From Hymenochaete sp. R1 (taxonomy: Eukaryota > Basidiomycota > Agaricomycetes > Hymenochaetales > Hymenochaetaceae): a DNA stretch of 51,111 bases. A program made the translations under genes and the position numbers. The stretch covers positions 1-51,111 of the forward strand of contig JAFREE010000171.1 in assembly GCA_019400425.1 (NCBI GenBank), read 5' to 3'. This document shows, piece by piece, positions 22,248 through 38,245 of this stretch; position 1 is the first letter of the stretch, and every line of letters starts with the position of its first letter. The notes beneath the pieces are model-generated. The model did no database searches. It saw nothing but the letters and a program-made list of their open reading frames with translations, and was not told the DNA's origin.

Positions 22248-24739
22248 GGATCTGTGTTGGTGAAGGGACTGCGAAGGGAGGTCGCGAGACGGACTATTTT
22301 TGAGTCCGAGACTGAGGCTCGTGTGAGACGTGTCTCTCCCCCCCCCCCCCCTCCCTTTTGGACCCTCACCAAGGGTATGCGGGAACGTTCGATTCTAAAA
22401 TATAGCGTTTTTCGAACGTATATGTAATATTTCTCCTTTTCTTTTCTTTTCTTTTCTTTTCTCTTCTCTTCTTTCCCCAAGACTTCTTGCTTTTCGCTAT
22501 TCTGTTGTTGTTGCTGTTGTTATTACTGCTGCTGTCCCCCCCCCCCCCCTCTCAACATCCTCCTGTATCCGTAATGTATCACTCCCAACGCCTTCAAAGT
22601 GTAAGCTAGCAGGAAACGTGTACGAAAGTGAACCCGGTTGACTCACCTTCCAACCTCGTATGTATGTATCCTCCCCCCCCCCCCCACCCCCAATCCATTT
22701 TTCATTTGAGTAGTATTGATGCGATAACAAAATCATTAATAGAACGATCAGGTCGATTGTGTATGTCCGACGCCGATGGGGATATAGACAAGTCGAAATT
22801 CCCGGCGTTTTGAATTCTCTGTCGCTGAATTCCAGAGGCCGTTCTCCGCCACCGTTTCATACAATGAAGCCCAAGCGCAAGTACAAGCACGGGTAATGAG
22901 GTCGGGGAGATCGTTGCAGAAATTCTTAATGGGGATTCTCGTTTGCGAAAAAAAAGAAGACCCTTCGCTGAGAGCCAAGTTTGAGAATGAGAGGTCGACA
23001 GATGAAATGAGCGGATATCGAACTTTTTTCTTCGCTTGATAAAAAGAAATGAGCTGGTGTATTACGTAAACGTCGGGTCATAGGCGCGCGTGAGCAAGCA
23101 GGACATCTTCTCTTTCGTTCGTTATACTAGTACAGAGAGTTCGCAGTTTGATTGAAGCTCGTGCCCGGTAGCTTGTTGGTAAAGCACTTCCTTCAAGTCT
23201 TGTTTGTCTACGCCGCTGATCGAGGTCGAAGGAAATGGAGCGTAAGTGTTTAGTACTAGTCGTCAAATTATAGCAAAGGCGAAAAGGCGTCGCCGGAAGC
23301 TAGGGTGTTGGCGCTTGGCTGAAACTGGAGTAGAGGATTGATTTGGGTTTGTTGGCGTGTCTTTTGGTCTAATGTTGTTTGGAACCAAGCGTGGGGACAG
23401 GCCAGCGCGAGAAACGTGGACGGTGGCGGGTTACTCTGGGTATGAAACGAAAAGTATGTTCACCGGGAAGCCGTGATCCGGAAGACCGTAGACCATAGAC
23501 ACGGGTTCAGCGTCGGGTCACTGTGGTGGTGGTCTGTGCACAGTGCCGAGATAGTAAGTAAGCACTCCGACTCAGATGAGGTCACTACAGTTTAGGAAGA
23601 ACGACGGAATAGGAAGGCAGGGGCAGAGGCTGAGAGAGAGTGAGGTCCGGTGAGCTGCTGCCAGTCGCTGACTGCTGACGCACCGCGGATAGGTAAGGAC
23701 AGGACCAGTACTGTGATCAATACATTGCGTTCTGGAGCGTCATGGACGTTCTCACGCATTTAAACCCCGCTTCTGCTTCTCTTGCTTCGTCCTGAGTCCG
23801 GATTCAGAGGGTCATGCGCGTGGGGGCCGGGCAACAGTCGGGCCTTTACAGAGAAAACAACAGGAAGGTGAAGATGAGTTTCAGGTACTGAAAAATGGAA
23901 GTGAACCCATGCAGACGAAGTGTGATTAATATTGTTTGGGTGCAATCTGTTGCGTGCTCAGCTCACGACCATGAAAAGGATGATTGAGAGAGTGTGTGTT
24001 TCTGGGCATCATGGATTTGTGTTTGGAAATGCCGGAACTTGCGGCGGAGGGTGGATGTGTTCAGTGCACTAGAAAAGTATCAAAAGAAGTGTTTCACGAG
24101 TGGGTTGTTTGGATTACAAGTCCATAGGTAGGTCTCACGGTACATCGATTGAAGATTGAACGAAGGGAAGGGAAGGTCACAGGAGTCACAGGCTATTTGT
24201 CACATGTCACAAGTGTGATGGCCATCGGCAAGAAGTACAAAGACTTACATAATAAAGTCGGAGCTTCAATTTTCTCTACCTTTAACAATAGTTTGTCAGC
24301 GTTTAGTGTATTACATAAATATGTTACTTTAGGGTCAGTCCTTTTTTTACTTCCGTGCCGACGTCGCCCCATCTCTCTGCACTCGCTCCTCTCACAGGTG
24401 ACTTGGGTCCCGTTCACCGCAGAATTTCACTGGAAAATGTCGACGACGACGGCGTAGTTGATGATGATGATGGCAAAGACAGAGCTCTGTGCTGTATTAA
24501 TTAATATAATTTGAGAGCGTGAAGAAGAAAGAATAAGAAATCAGCGGGCGTTGCGTGCGAGTTTGAGGAAGAGGGTTAGCTCGTCGTCGGCCTCTCAATC
24601 ATCTCGTTCTTTACCCAATCGCTCTCATCTCACCACCTCTTTCCCTTCATCCACCATCCTCTCCCTCTTTCTTTCTTTCTCAACTCTCCTTGCGCTGTCG
24701 TCGTCGACGGCAGCAGCGACAGCAACAACGACGACAACA
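22248..24739. other. 2.5 kb intergenic with homopolymer and pyrimidine tracts
   Basis: No gene recognised. The 5' part carries three long poly(C) runs and a TTTTC microsatellite; the 3' part before 24740 is the promoter and CAA/CAG-rich leader of the LAMMER kinase. Confidence 0.5.
22338..22685 (+). repeat. three poly(C) runs and TTTTC microsatellite
   Basis: C14 at 22338-22351, C14 at 22536-22549 and C13 at 22673-22685, all on the plus strand, with a TTTTC tract at about 22437-22472 and TTG/CTG triplets at 22502-22535 between them. Such runs are prone to slippage; exact lengths may also reflect sequencing error. Confidence 0.85.
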
Positions 24740-27275
24740 ATGCAGACAGCAATTCACCACATGGCTCCGCCCCATTACAACCCGTCACTCTCACATCGTT
24801 CATACGCTCCCCACAACCACAAACCTCTCTCGCTCACCTCAACTCCCCGCTCAACCGCAAACAACACCCTCCCAACAATGACGACGGCAGCCAACACAAC
24901 AACCACAGCTGCAACCATGGCTCCTCGACCATTGCCGCTTCCAACTCCTCCCGTCGCCCGTAAACGAAAGCGACCACCCCAATATTCCGTCAGCTACAGC
25001 GAGGTCCAGGAGGTCGATGCTGCGGGCCGCATGCGGGATGTCATCGTCATTGAGGACACGCCCCCTCCCAACGCTCACGCTCTTCCGCACATCTCGTCTT
25101 TCCATCATGACGCTCCTCCCGGCTCACAAAGCACAATCACCGTCTCCCCTGCCTACTCTACCTCCACGGCTCGCACCAGCGTCAATGGCTTCTCGCTCTC
25201 GATGTCGATGCAACCACCCCTCTACGGTGCTCCTGTTCGTACGAGGGCCAGAGCTGCCGCTGAAGCTCAACAGCAGCTGCAGGTAGCTAGTGGGAGCACC
25301 ACCAGCTCGGGAGGTGCGAGCTTCGTTTCCGCCCCTGTCGTGAAGAAGCGGAAACGCGATGCCGGCGCAGCGGACATCGATACATTCGCTGCGAAACGTG
25401 TCCTCACGGCGGCGGGGCCCAAATTTATGGATCCCATGGGCCGGAATAACTGGAACAACGGTGCCATTGCTCAATCGAATTTGAACCAGGTGCGTTTGGT
25501 GTATTCTCTGTCGGGATTTCGTGGATGTGCTGACGAGCTTTGTGATTTGTTATTTTCGTCTCGGCGATGAAAGGCCAAGAGGCAACCGAGTTGCGACGAT
25601 AAGGAAGGGCATTACATCGTCGTCCCAGACGACCTCATTTACAATCGATGTAAGCTATTCTATGGGTTCCTCCCTTTTATACGCTTTCTGATCGTTCGCT
25701 TTTTCTGCAGACCGGACCGTCCGGCTCCTTGGACAGGGCACGTTTGGCAAGGTCGTGGAAGCGGTCGACACCAGGACCGAAAAACGGGTCGCCATCAAGA
25801 TCATTCGAGCCATCCCCAAATATCGCGACGCAAGCAAGATTGAGATCCGGGTGCTCAACAAGTTGAAAGAGCGTGACCCTTTGAACAGAAAGTGTGTCTG
25901 ACAGTTTCTCCTCATCGTGTCTTGGCCGAACGTGTTTTAATCGTATCGCTCCTCTCTCCTTATAGCAAATGTATACATCTTCTGCAGTGTTTCGACCATC
26001 GAAACCACGTCTGCCTCGTATCGGAACTGCTTGGGATGTGCGTGTACGATTTTCTCAAAGACAATGATTTCCAGCCGTTCCCGAGACGGCATATCCAAGC
26101 TTTCGCCCTACAACTTCTGGGCAGTGTAGCATGTACGTGTCATTTTGGTTCTGTTCTTCACTCCACTTTCCTTCGGCGGCTGTTGGGAGCATCATACTCG
26201 TTGCTGTGATTCACCGAATACTCCTTTCCTTCCCTCCCCTTTATATGGTATTTCCTCTTCATTGGTCGCTGACGAGCGCTTCTTCGATTTCTCTCTTTTG
26301 TTGTAGTTCTGCACGAGCTACGACTCGTGCATACGGATCTGAAGCCCGAGAATATCCTCCTCGTGCACAACGCGTTCAAAACTCTCACATATCATTCAAC
26401 ATCTAAGGTAAGCAACGACGTCTCCATTCTCACGTTCCCAAGTGTCATTGCCATCTCTATCTTCACGTTTGTATCTCCCGTAACTGATTGAATCTCTCGT
26501 ACTTTGCTCCACAGAGGGGGCACTCACGATTACGACGGATATTGACGGATACAGAGATCCGACTTATTGATTTTGGCAGTGCGACATTTGAGGATGAATA
26601 TCATTCTACTGTTGTATCGACGAGGCACTATCGAGCGCCGGAGATCATTCTTAGTGAGCATTGCCTTCGTAATTGTCTGTTTCGATCGTTACTGATTCAA
26701 TCCTGTCTTCTCTTCCCATATCTTTACCAACACCGATCCTCCTATGTTTACGACAATGCGGCTGCTTCACGACTACCTACACAGGCTTAGGATGGTCCTA
26801 CCCCTGTGATGTCTTCTCCCTCGGTTGCATCCTCGTCGAGTTCTACACCGGTATCGCCCTTTTCCAAACACACGACAACCTCGAACACCTCGCGATGATG
26901 GAGGTTGTCCTCGGGCGCATGCCGGAACGTTTTGCGCGAGCGGGTTCTCGCGCCAAGAATGATTTCTTCAATAAGGACGGGAGGCTAAACTGGCCCAACC
27001 CGAAGGCGACCCGGCAGAGTAAGAAGGATGTGAGGGCGACGAGGCCTCTGGAGGTGCGCCTTTTTCTCCCTTTCAATTCCACAAACTTCGCTCAGGACTG
27101 ACTTGAACGTGTCTTTAATTTGTAGCAAATCATCCCTCCCCGAGATGCCATCAACGCAGCGTTCTTGGACCTGGTGCGGCGTTTGCTAGCGTTCGACCCC
27201 GCACAACGCATCACGGTGCGCGAAGCGCTCCAACATCCCTACTTCACGATTGCGATATCCGAGGACGAGTTATGA
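24740..27275 (+). CDS. LAMMER (CLK/Lkh1-type) dual-specificity kinase
   Basis: Spliced model join(24740..25489,25574..25649,25711..25891,25966..26132,26307..26407,26515..26653,26785..27053,27126..27275), 610 aa. Residues 1-250 are a low-complexity Thr/Pro/Ser/Ala-rich arm with two basic patches ([15 protein letters not shown]), likely nuclear signals. Kinase domain: [10 protein letters not shown], Lys305 in [61 protein letters not shown], and the LAMMER-type motif [11 protein letters not shown] near 505. LAMMER kinases phosphorylate SR splicing factors and regulate cell-cycle and stress responses in fungi (family knowledge). The Arg that normally ends LAMMER is Val here. The start at 24740 is the first ATG in frame, after a CAA/CGA-rich leader. 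Confidence 0.9.
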
Positions 27276-29308
27276 TCGTCGTAATGGCCGGGGATCGCAA
27301 TGGCTATGGAGGTAGAGATTGGGAGGGGGAAAAAGGTTGACGTTGTCTATTTATGGATGGGATTTATCGCGCTGGTGCTGTCCGTGCCGCTTTGTATGGG
27401 GATCCGAGCTCCGCGATATTTTTGTCTGGTGCTGGTGTTGGTTTGGGGCCTAAACCACACTATCGACGCCCCGTGTGCATTTTATGCTATGCTATTCGTT
27501 GCTCTTCGTTTGGTCAATCGCGCCTGTTTCTCGGGATGGATGTGCGCGGTTGGATGATCGGATGGGCGGTCTTGAGGAAAATGCCCCGACCGAACCAGCT
27601 GTGTTTCACCGTTCCACACTCTCACCTCGATACGCCGCTCGTTGCATTCCCATGACACACCGTAGTGCCGCGAAGTGCCACGATATAGCTCACCCGGGTT
27701 TGGGGTCCGTACTCTACTTCGAGGACCTAAAAAAAGAAGGAAGCGTCGGATATTTGGAGGCTTGACTGACGGAAGTTTGAACGAAATCAGAGACGTGATT
27801 GGTCGGGATGGACTGGACGAAGTGACGGGATGGCTGTAATAGCTCGGTAAGGGGGGACGAGCAAACGATGATACGTGGATTATGGACGAAGGACCGCACA
27901 CCTACAAACAAACTCACATGTTTCTGCACTGGCAACTCTTAGCACCCCGCCATCATACTTGTGCGTTGCACGCATGGCGTCCGTTGAACGCTCTTGGCGG
28001 GCGACCGATACGATATGCTCGATACCCGGATGGACACCTCTTCATTTTCCTTTCACGATATAGCTGGGGGTCTTCATTTGGTTGATGCTGTTACAGGACA
28101 CGTTCTTTCGACTGTACGTTGCACGCCGTTTGGTTATGTACAACGAACCACCCAACCCACAGCCCCACTGTCGTTTTTAAACCGGTTCGATCGATGGGAT
28201 CGTTCGAATCGACCGAAGCCGAAGTGATCAATGACTATTCGCACCCATTCTTATCCAACGATAATATCTACATTCTGTGTAAGGACCACCGAATCTCGGA
28301 TTCCCAGCATTAGTATTCTTGGATTTCTCACTATCGTTGTGTGTTTTTTTCCCTTGTGCTGTCTTTTCCCAACGGCCTTCAAAACATCTCTCATTATCTC
28401 TTTTTTCTCCTCGATCCCTCAGTTCACCGAACTCCTCTCCCTAATCTTTCAATTTCAATTTCTTTCTTATGTTCCGAACAATCCATCCCGACTATCCCCT
28501 TCCCCTCACTTTCCCCTCTGTAGTCAACCAATCACATCACTATACTATTTCCCCGCGATTCCCAGTTCCTAGTTCCTGATTCCTTCCCGATCCGCCATCC
28601 TGCTCTTCTCTTCCTCAGTTCTCAGTTCTCTTCCCAGCCAAGTCAAGTCAAGTTAGTATCTGCAGAGAAAAGCCCGGTTTACGAGTGACGTTTTTCGTTT
28701 TTCGTTTTTCGTTTTGACACCAAGCGCTGATTCGTCTCTTCTCTTCTCTTCTCTTCCTCTCTTCTTCTCTTCTTTATTTGTTCTTTCTTTCTCTCTTTCT
28801 CTCTTTCTGTTTCATCGTTTTCTTTCGCCTTTTTCGTCTTTCTCTTTCGTGATGTAACCAACCGCGCGCACCTGTGAGAGTGAGATATGTATGGTATATG
28901 GAATAATTAGACAGAACTGCTAACTACTATTGTCGAAATGCGCGCGAAATGCGAGAGTTGGGACTTGGGACTTGGGGAGTGTACGTAACTATTGGTGCTG
29001 GTATTGTGTTGGTGTTGGTGTTGGTGTTGGTGTTGGTATTGGTAAAGCAATGAACGAACGATTATTCTGTGTTCGAGTAAAGCAGCATAAAGCTTGTTCG
29101 GATTGTTCGGTGGCGTTGCGATCGGATCGGTGGGGATAGGGATAGAAAGACAGGAAGTCGTTGATAGTATGATACAGGAGACTGTTAAGAGGATCTGAAT
29201 CGAGAAAGCACACAAGCGCAAATTTGTTCTGGGATATAAGAATACAGTATAATGCTATTTGTCGTGTATGCAGTCCCATTCAGGACATTCATCAGTTCTA
29301 TTCACGCA
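27276..29308. other. 2 kb intergenic with pyrimidine-rich block and microsatellites
   Basis: No gene recognised. From about 28300 to 28860 the plus strand is strongly CT-rich, with TTTTTCG repeats (28690-28715) and TCTCT repeats (28734-28770). A TTGGTG hexamer tract lies at about 29007-29042. The CT-rich block could be the promoter of the small gene that follows. Confidence 0.5.
29007..29042 (+). repeat. TTGGTG hexanucleotide microsatellite
   Basis: About five tandem copies of TTGGTG with an imperfect end. On the minus strand it reads as CACCAA repeats. Confidence 0.8.
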
Positions 29309-29766
29309 TGTATGATGAATTGGATACGGACAATAAGTCCCGCATGACGATTCCGCAGCTACTCGAGAAGAAATGGATGCACTGGATGATGGTCCTCGAG
29401 GATGGAAAGCCGGCGTTGAATGCGTTTTGTGATTTATTGCAGGCTCGCACTTCCATCGAGCGGCCGTCCTCGCAGGACCGTTCATTAGACATCGGGATCG
29501 TCGAGGCTAGCGCACAGAAATTTATTAAATGCCTTGCGGAGGAGCAAAAGGATATCGCGGGTAGAGTGGTTGTTTTAAAGCCTCAATTTGTGGAAGTGAT
29601 GGATCCAGAGAAGAAGCTTGACGACACACAGCGAGCACATGCGTGCGCCAGGCTCCTCCATGAAAAGAAGGAAGAAGTACGCAGTGCGTTTTACGACCTC
29701 TGCGACACGCTTTCCAATGACACCAAGTGGAAATCCAAGAAGACGAAAGTGCTATCTGCTCGTTGA
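29309..29766 (+). CDS. hypothetical protein, 152 aa
   Basis: Open frame with protein-like composition, rich in Lys, Asp and Leu (MYDELDTDNKSRM... QKFIKCLAEEQKDIAG ... KSKKTKVLSAR). It is charged and probably helical, without signal peptide, membrane segment or recognisable domain. The frame is open further upstream to 29224, and an acceptor at 29271 suggests an unseen 5' exon, so the N-terminus is uncertain. It could be the last exon of a longer gene. A 39-residue frame at 29810-29929 just downstream has similar composition but could not be joined in phase. Confidence 0.4.
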
Positions 29767-31391
29767 GAAAGTAGAAGCAAGTTGTTTTACCACGCGCACT
29801 ATGCCTGCATGACATTCTTGGTGGTCAGTCTTGACGAAGAAAATCTCTGGAAGACGTATCACCTTGACCTGTCCGCGTCGTTGGCAGAACTTAGAGAGGA
29901 TGCGAGGAAGGTTGTTCCGTGGAAATAAGTAACCGTGGACATACGGAAAGAGCGACGCAAGGACTCTGTCTGGTTGTTCTTTTTTTTAGGGAACGCCGCG
30001 AATCGTTGATTGAGTTTCGAGAAGCAACTAGATGACAAGGAACGACAGCATTGACGCCCCTTGACTTCAACACGGTGTCCGACGTCCTGAAAACACGAAG
30101 TCTTTGGTTCGTCACCTTTTTTTTAACAAAATCAAGTCCAGACACGCAGATTTTTTGAGGACCCGAGAACAGGTGTTGCTTGGCGTCGGGAAACGACAAT
30201 GCGTGTTGGAAGTCGCTTTTGATTGCTTCTCACGGCGGAAAGAGTTGACTGGAAAGCTGGAAGGCGGGATAACAAAGCTCGAGCTTGAGAACAAGGGTCG
30301 TACCTGGAGCAAAATATGAGCCCAGATACGTATGAAGCAGATGCCGAGGTGACTCGTACCGAAAAGAAGTTTTGTTCACTTTTAGCGAAGTACCAGGAAG
30401 GACTGAAGATGACGCCACGGAGTCGGGCTCATGCCGGTGTAGATGAAACGTACAGAGAGAATGTAGAAGATAGACATGGTGACGAAGGAGTAAGACGGTC
30501 GACAGGAGAGGAGAGAAGACATGGAAGATCACACAAACCCATCAAGTTCACAGGTGGCTGGACTGTTGTTAATACAGTATTTCTTACTGAGAGCTGTATT
30601 GGGTGGTGAGTCTACGTTACACGCGATTGCATCCTTTTACTGACCCTACTCAATTCCGGATGTCTGTGCGGTCTGCTAGTTCTTTTATCTCAGATTACGC
30701 TAAACAAGCAACGTTATGTAGCGAGCATGACATACAGAAAATGAGTGTGCCGGGATTTTGAAGCAATCTTGTATTTTGGTTGAATTCCGAGTCGTTCCTC
30801 ATCATATTGCACCGGTGTTAGTCGCAGATATCTCAAGACACTATTTGTGCATTCCAGTTTTACCCAGGTATAGCTTTGAGACATCCTTTGATAGATTACG
30901 TTGGAGTCATGAGCTTGCAGTAAGATTGAAAACGAATAAAGCTAGTGTAGCCTGAGGGTGTAGAGAAACATTGCGTCGTTGATGCGTAGCTGGCGTGGGG
31001 TGGCAGCGGTCGTCGCTGAATCTCGTCATCGCCGGGCGAGTTCCCCATTAAATATTCCTTTGACGAAAATGTTGATGTTGGTCGTGGAATTTATTATCGA
31101 GCCTGAATACAATCTTAGGAAGACGTTAGCAGTGAAGAACAGAGTCTACTTGATGAAATGTCTTTCGCAGGTCGCTATCGTTGCTTGGTAAGCATTTTAT
31201 TCTCACGGTCACGCGGACAAACACAGCCGTGCCTCGACCGTCGCTGTTTGAAGAGACTTCAGACTCAGCTCGACGAACCTTTCAATCTTTACTCTGAGCA
31301 TTGTCCCTCACCATTCCCCCTTTCCATCCTAAAAAACGAAGAGAGAGCTCGTGCGTGGGAGGAAGGGTACCCCGTTACTTCTTGCTGCGCG
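29767..31391. other. 1.6 kb without recognised gene
   Basis: Short frames at 29810-29929, 30104-30319 and 30316-30609 are protein-like in places but could not be linked by splice sites or matched to a family. They may be remains of a gene connected to 29309-29766. The last 300 bases are the leader of the acetyltransferase gene. Confidence 0.35.
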
Positions 31392-36535
<5,144 letters not shown>

Positions 36536-37340
36536 ATGCATTTGATATTACAGTTCTACGTTCCTTTATCGACTAATCTCGTCCTGTATCTATCATTCAC
36601 ACGCGTACGTCATTCGCCTTCTTGTTTGTTTACTTCCTTTTTTGCGTTCGATCATGTGTCGCGTCCGTCTCTGTTTTCTGTATCGCCTCAAATGCTGTAG
36701 TTTCTTTCATCTTTTTTTTTCAAGCGTCTCTTCTCCATATGGCCGTTCTCGACACCTGGTTCACGTCACTTATCGATCTAATCTTACTTTTTTCTCTTCT
36801 GACGATCATTCATGATCCACTGCCTCTGCTGGTGTTTCCCTCACGAACTTCATCCTCCTCCTATTCACCCCATCCATTTACATTTAGTCGTGGCCTTCGT
36901 CACTTCTGTAACGCGCCTCGTTTCTTTAAGCTCCCCCGATTACAGCCATCGCCGACAAAGATCAGTCATCAATCAAGCTTTTTTTTCTCAAAAAGTCGAT
37001 CTATGCTATCTGCAGCATGTCGTTCGGTTGCACATTGTACATACTTTTATGGATAGTGCATTCCAGAAATGTATTCTAGTTCTCTTCTTTGTGTTTTGTC
37101 TCTGTTTCTATGGTGCAATTTGTGGGTGATGGACGGCGAGAGGTGATCAATAGACTCCAGATACTGGAACGAATATTCCAAACGCTGAAGAGGTGTCAAT
37201 GCAAGTTTTTGCACCCATTTGCACCGACCTGAGAAAAATCTGAAGCACGATACCATAGTGAAAGAAAAGCGACGCACAAGTATTCGGCATTGGATCACGC
37301 AAACAAGAAGGAAAAAAGGTTCAAGGGCAACAAGGTCTAT
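36536..37340. other. 3' flank of the acetyltransferase gene, no gene seen
   Basis: T-rich plus strand consistent with a 3' untranslated region and terminator. Open frames here (for example 36622-37056) are low-complexity Phe/Ser/Leu translations of that T-rich sequence. Confidence 0.5.
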
Positions 37341-37477
37341 TGCACCAGGCAAGACTCGAACTTGCGACTTCAAGATTGCACTTTCTCACACGTCTGAGGT
37401 CTCAAGAAGAGACTGTAGACGGAAAGTTCATACGTATTGTATGAGACTTGCACTCTAACCAACTGAGTTACTGGTGC
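37341..37477 (-). tRNA. tRNA-Met(CAU), elongator type, with intron
   Basis: On the minus strand: acceptor stem GCACCAG (37471-37477) pairs with CTGGTGC (37342-37348), discriminator A; D stem ACTC/GAGT around loop AGTTGGTTA; anticodon stem CAAGT with loop CTCATA then intron; 3' half A-TCTTG; variable loop AAGTC; T stem GCAAG/CTTGC with loop TTCGAGT. Anticodon CAT, with a U31-U39 mismatch as in yeast elongator tRNA-Met. The intron of about 63 nt starts one base after the anticodon, the normal position for nuclear tRNA introns. Mature length is about 73 nt. The acceptor stem does not fit an initiator tRNA. Confidence 0.9.
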
Positions 37478-38245
37478 TCCTGGTAAACATTCTTAAAGTA
37501 CTAAGTGTTCAGTGAAGGTGTTTGCCTTACCAATGAGATCCTCTTGCACCACAGAACTATTCAGGCCGGTGTTATGCATTGGAGTTGGTATTGGCAAAGG
37601 TAACATTGGCATCTTTCGTAAAAATATACCGTTCTGTTAATATCCTGGATCCCTATCCCATTCTCGGCTGAACTGATTAGCCAAAGATTAATGTACCCTC
37701 AAGGATAGGTACCCAATCAATTATAAAACGAACATTAATGTGCATGTACTTCGTCTTATTGCCTGCACAGGAATATACCATAGCACCAAACGTCAAGATA
37801 TATTCATGATAGATTTTGTCCATTCTTTTCCCCTACATGTAGTGCAGAGACATCTGAAAGCACCTGGACATCATAGTAAAGGATTTTTGTAACTGGGATT
37901 ATTGTCAAGTTACTCGGCGTGGTGCCGAATGACTCAAATGACGGCGAAGTGGCGTGAACAATCGAATGGTGTTTCGAAACAAAGCATCACAGGCCGGAAT
38001 ATAATGACACAGGACAAAACATACAGACTAGAAAACCGAAACGGAAAACGAAATAGGGAGATAGAAAAGTTTTCAAGAGATAGATGGTAGAAAATATGAG
38101 TGCGAAATGCTAATTGAAAGGGAAGACGTCGGAAACTTAGATATCGTTTGGACACTTTCAAGCTTGATAAGACATACTTTCCTCTTCATTTGAAAAGAAA
38201 ACCCACATCGCTTTCCAACAACACATAAACACTGTCGCGAACCTG
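37478..38245. other. AT-rich spacer, no gene seen
   Basis: Between the tRNA and the convergent end of the minus-strand regulator. Nothing recognisable on either strand. Confidence 0.5.

Noticed and set aside
23160..23230. D-arm-like string GGTAGCTTGTTGGTAAAGC suggesting a tRNA
   Set aside because: No matching acceptor stem, anticodon arm or T arm could be built around it.
30230..30532. 100-codon minus frame rich in Leu/His/Ser
   Set aside because: Antisense to charged plus-strand frames; composition is typical of a shadow frame.
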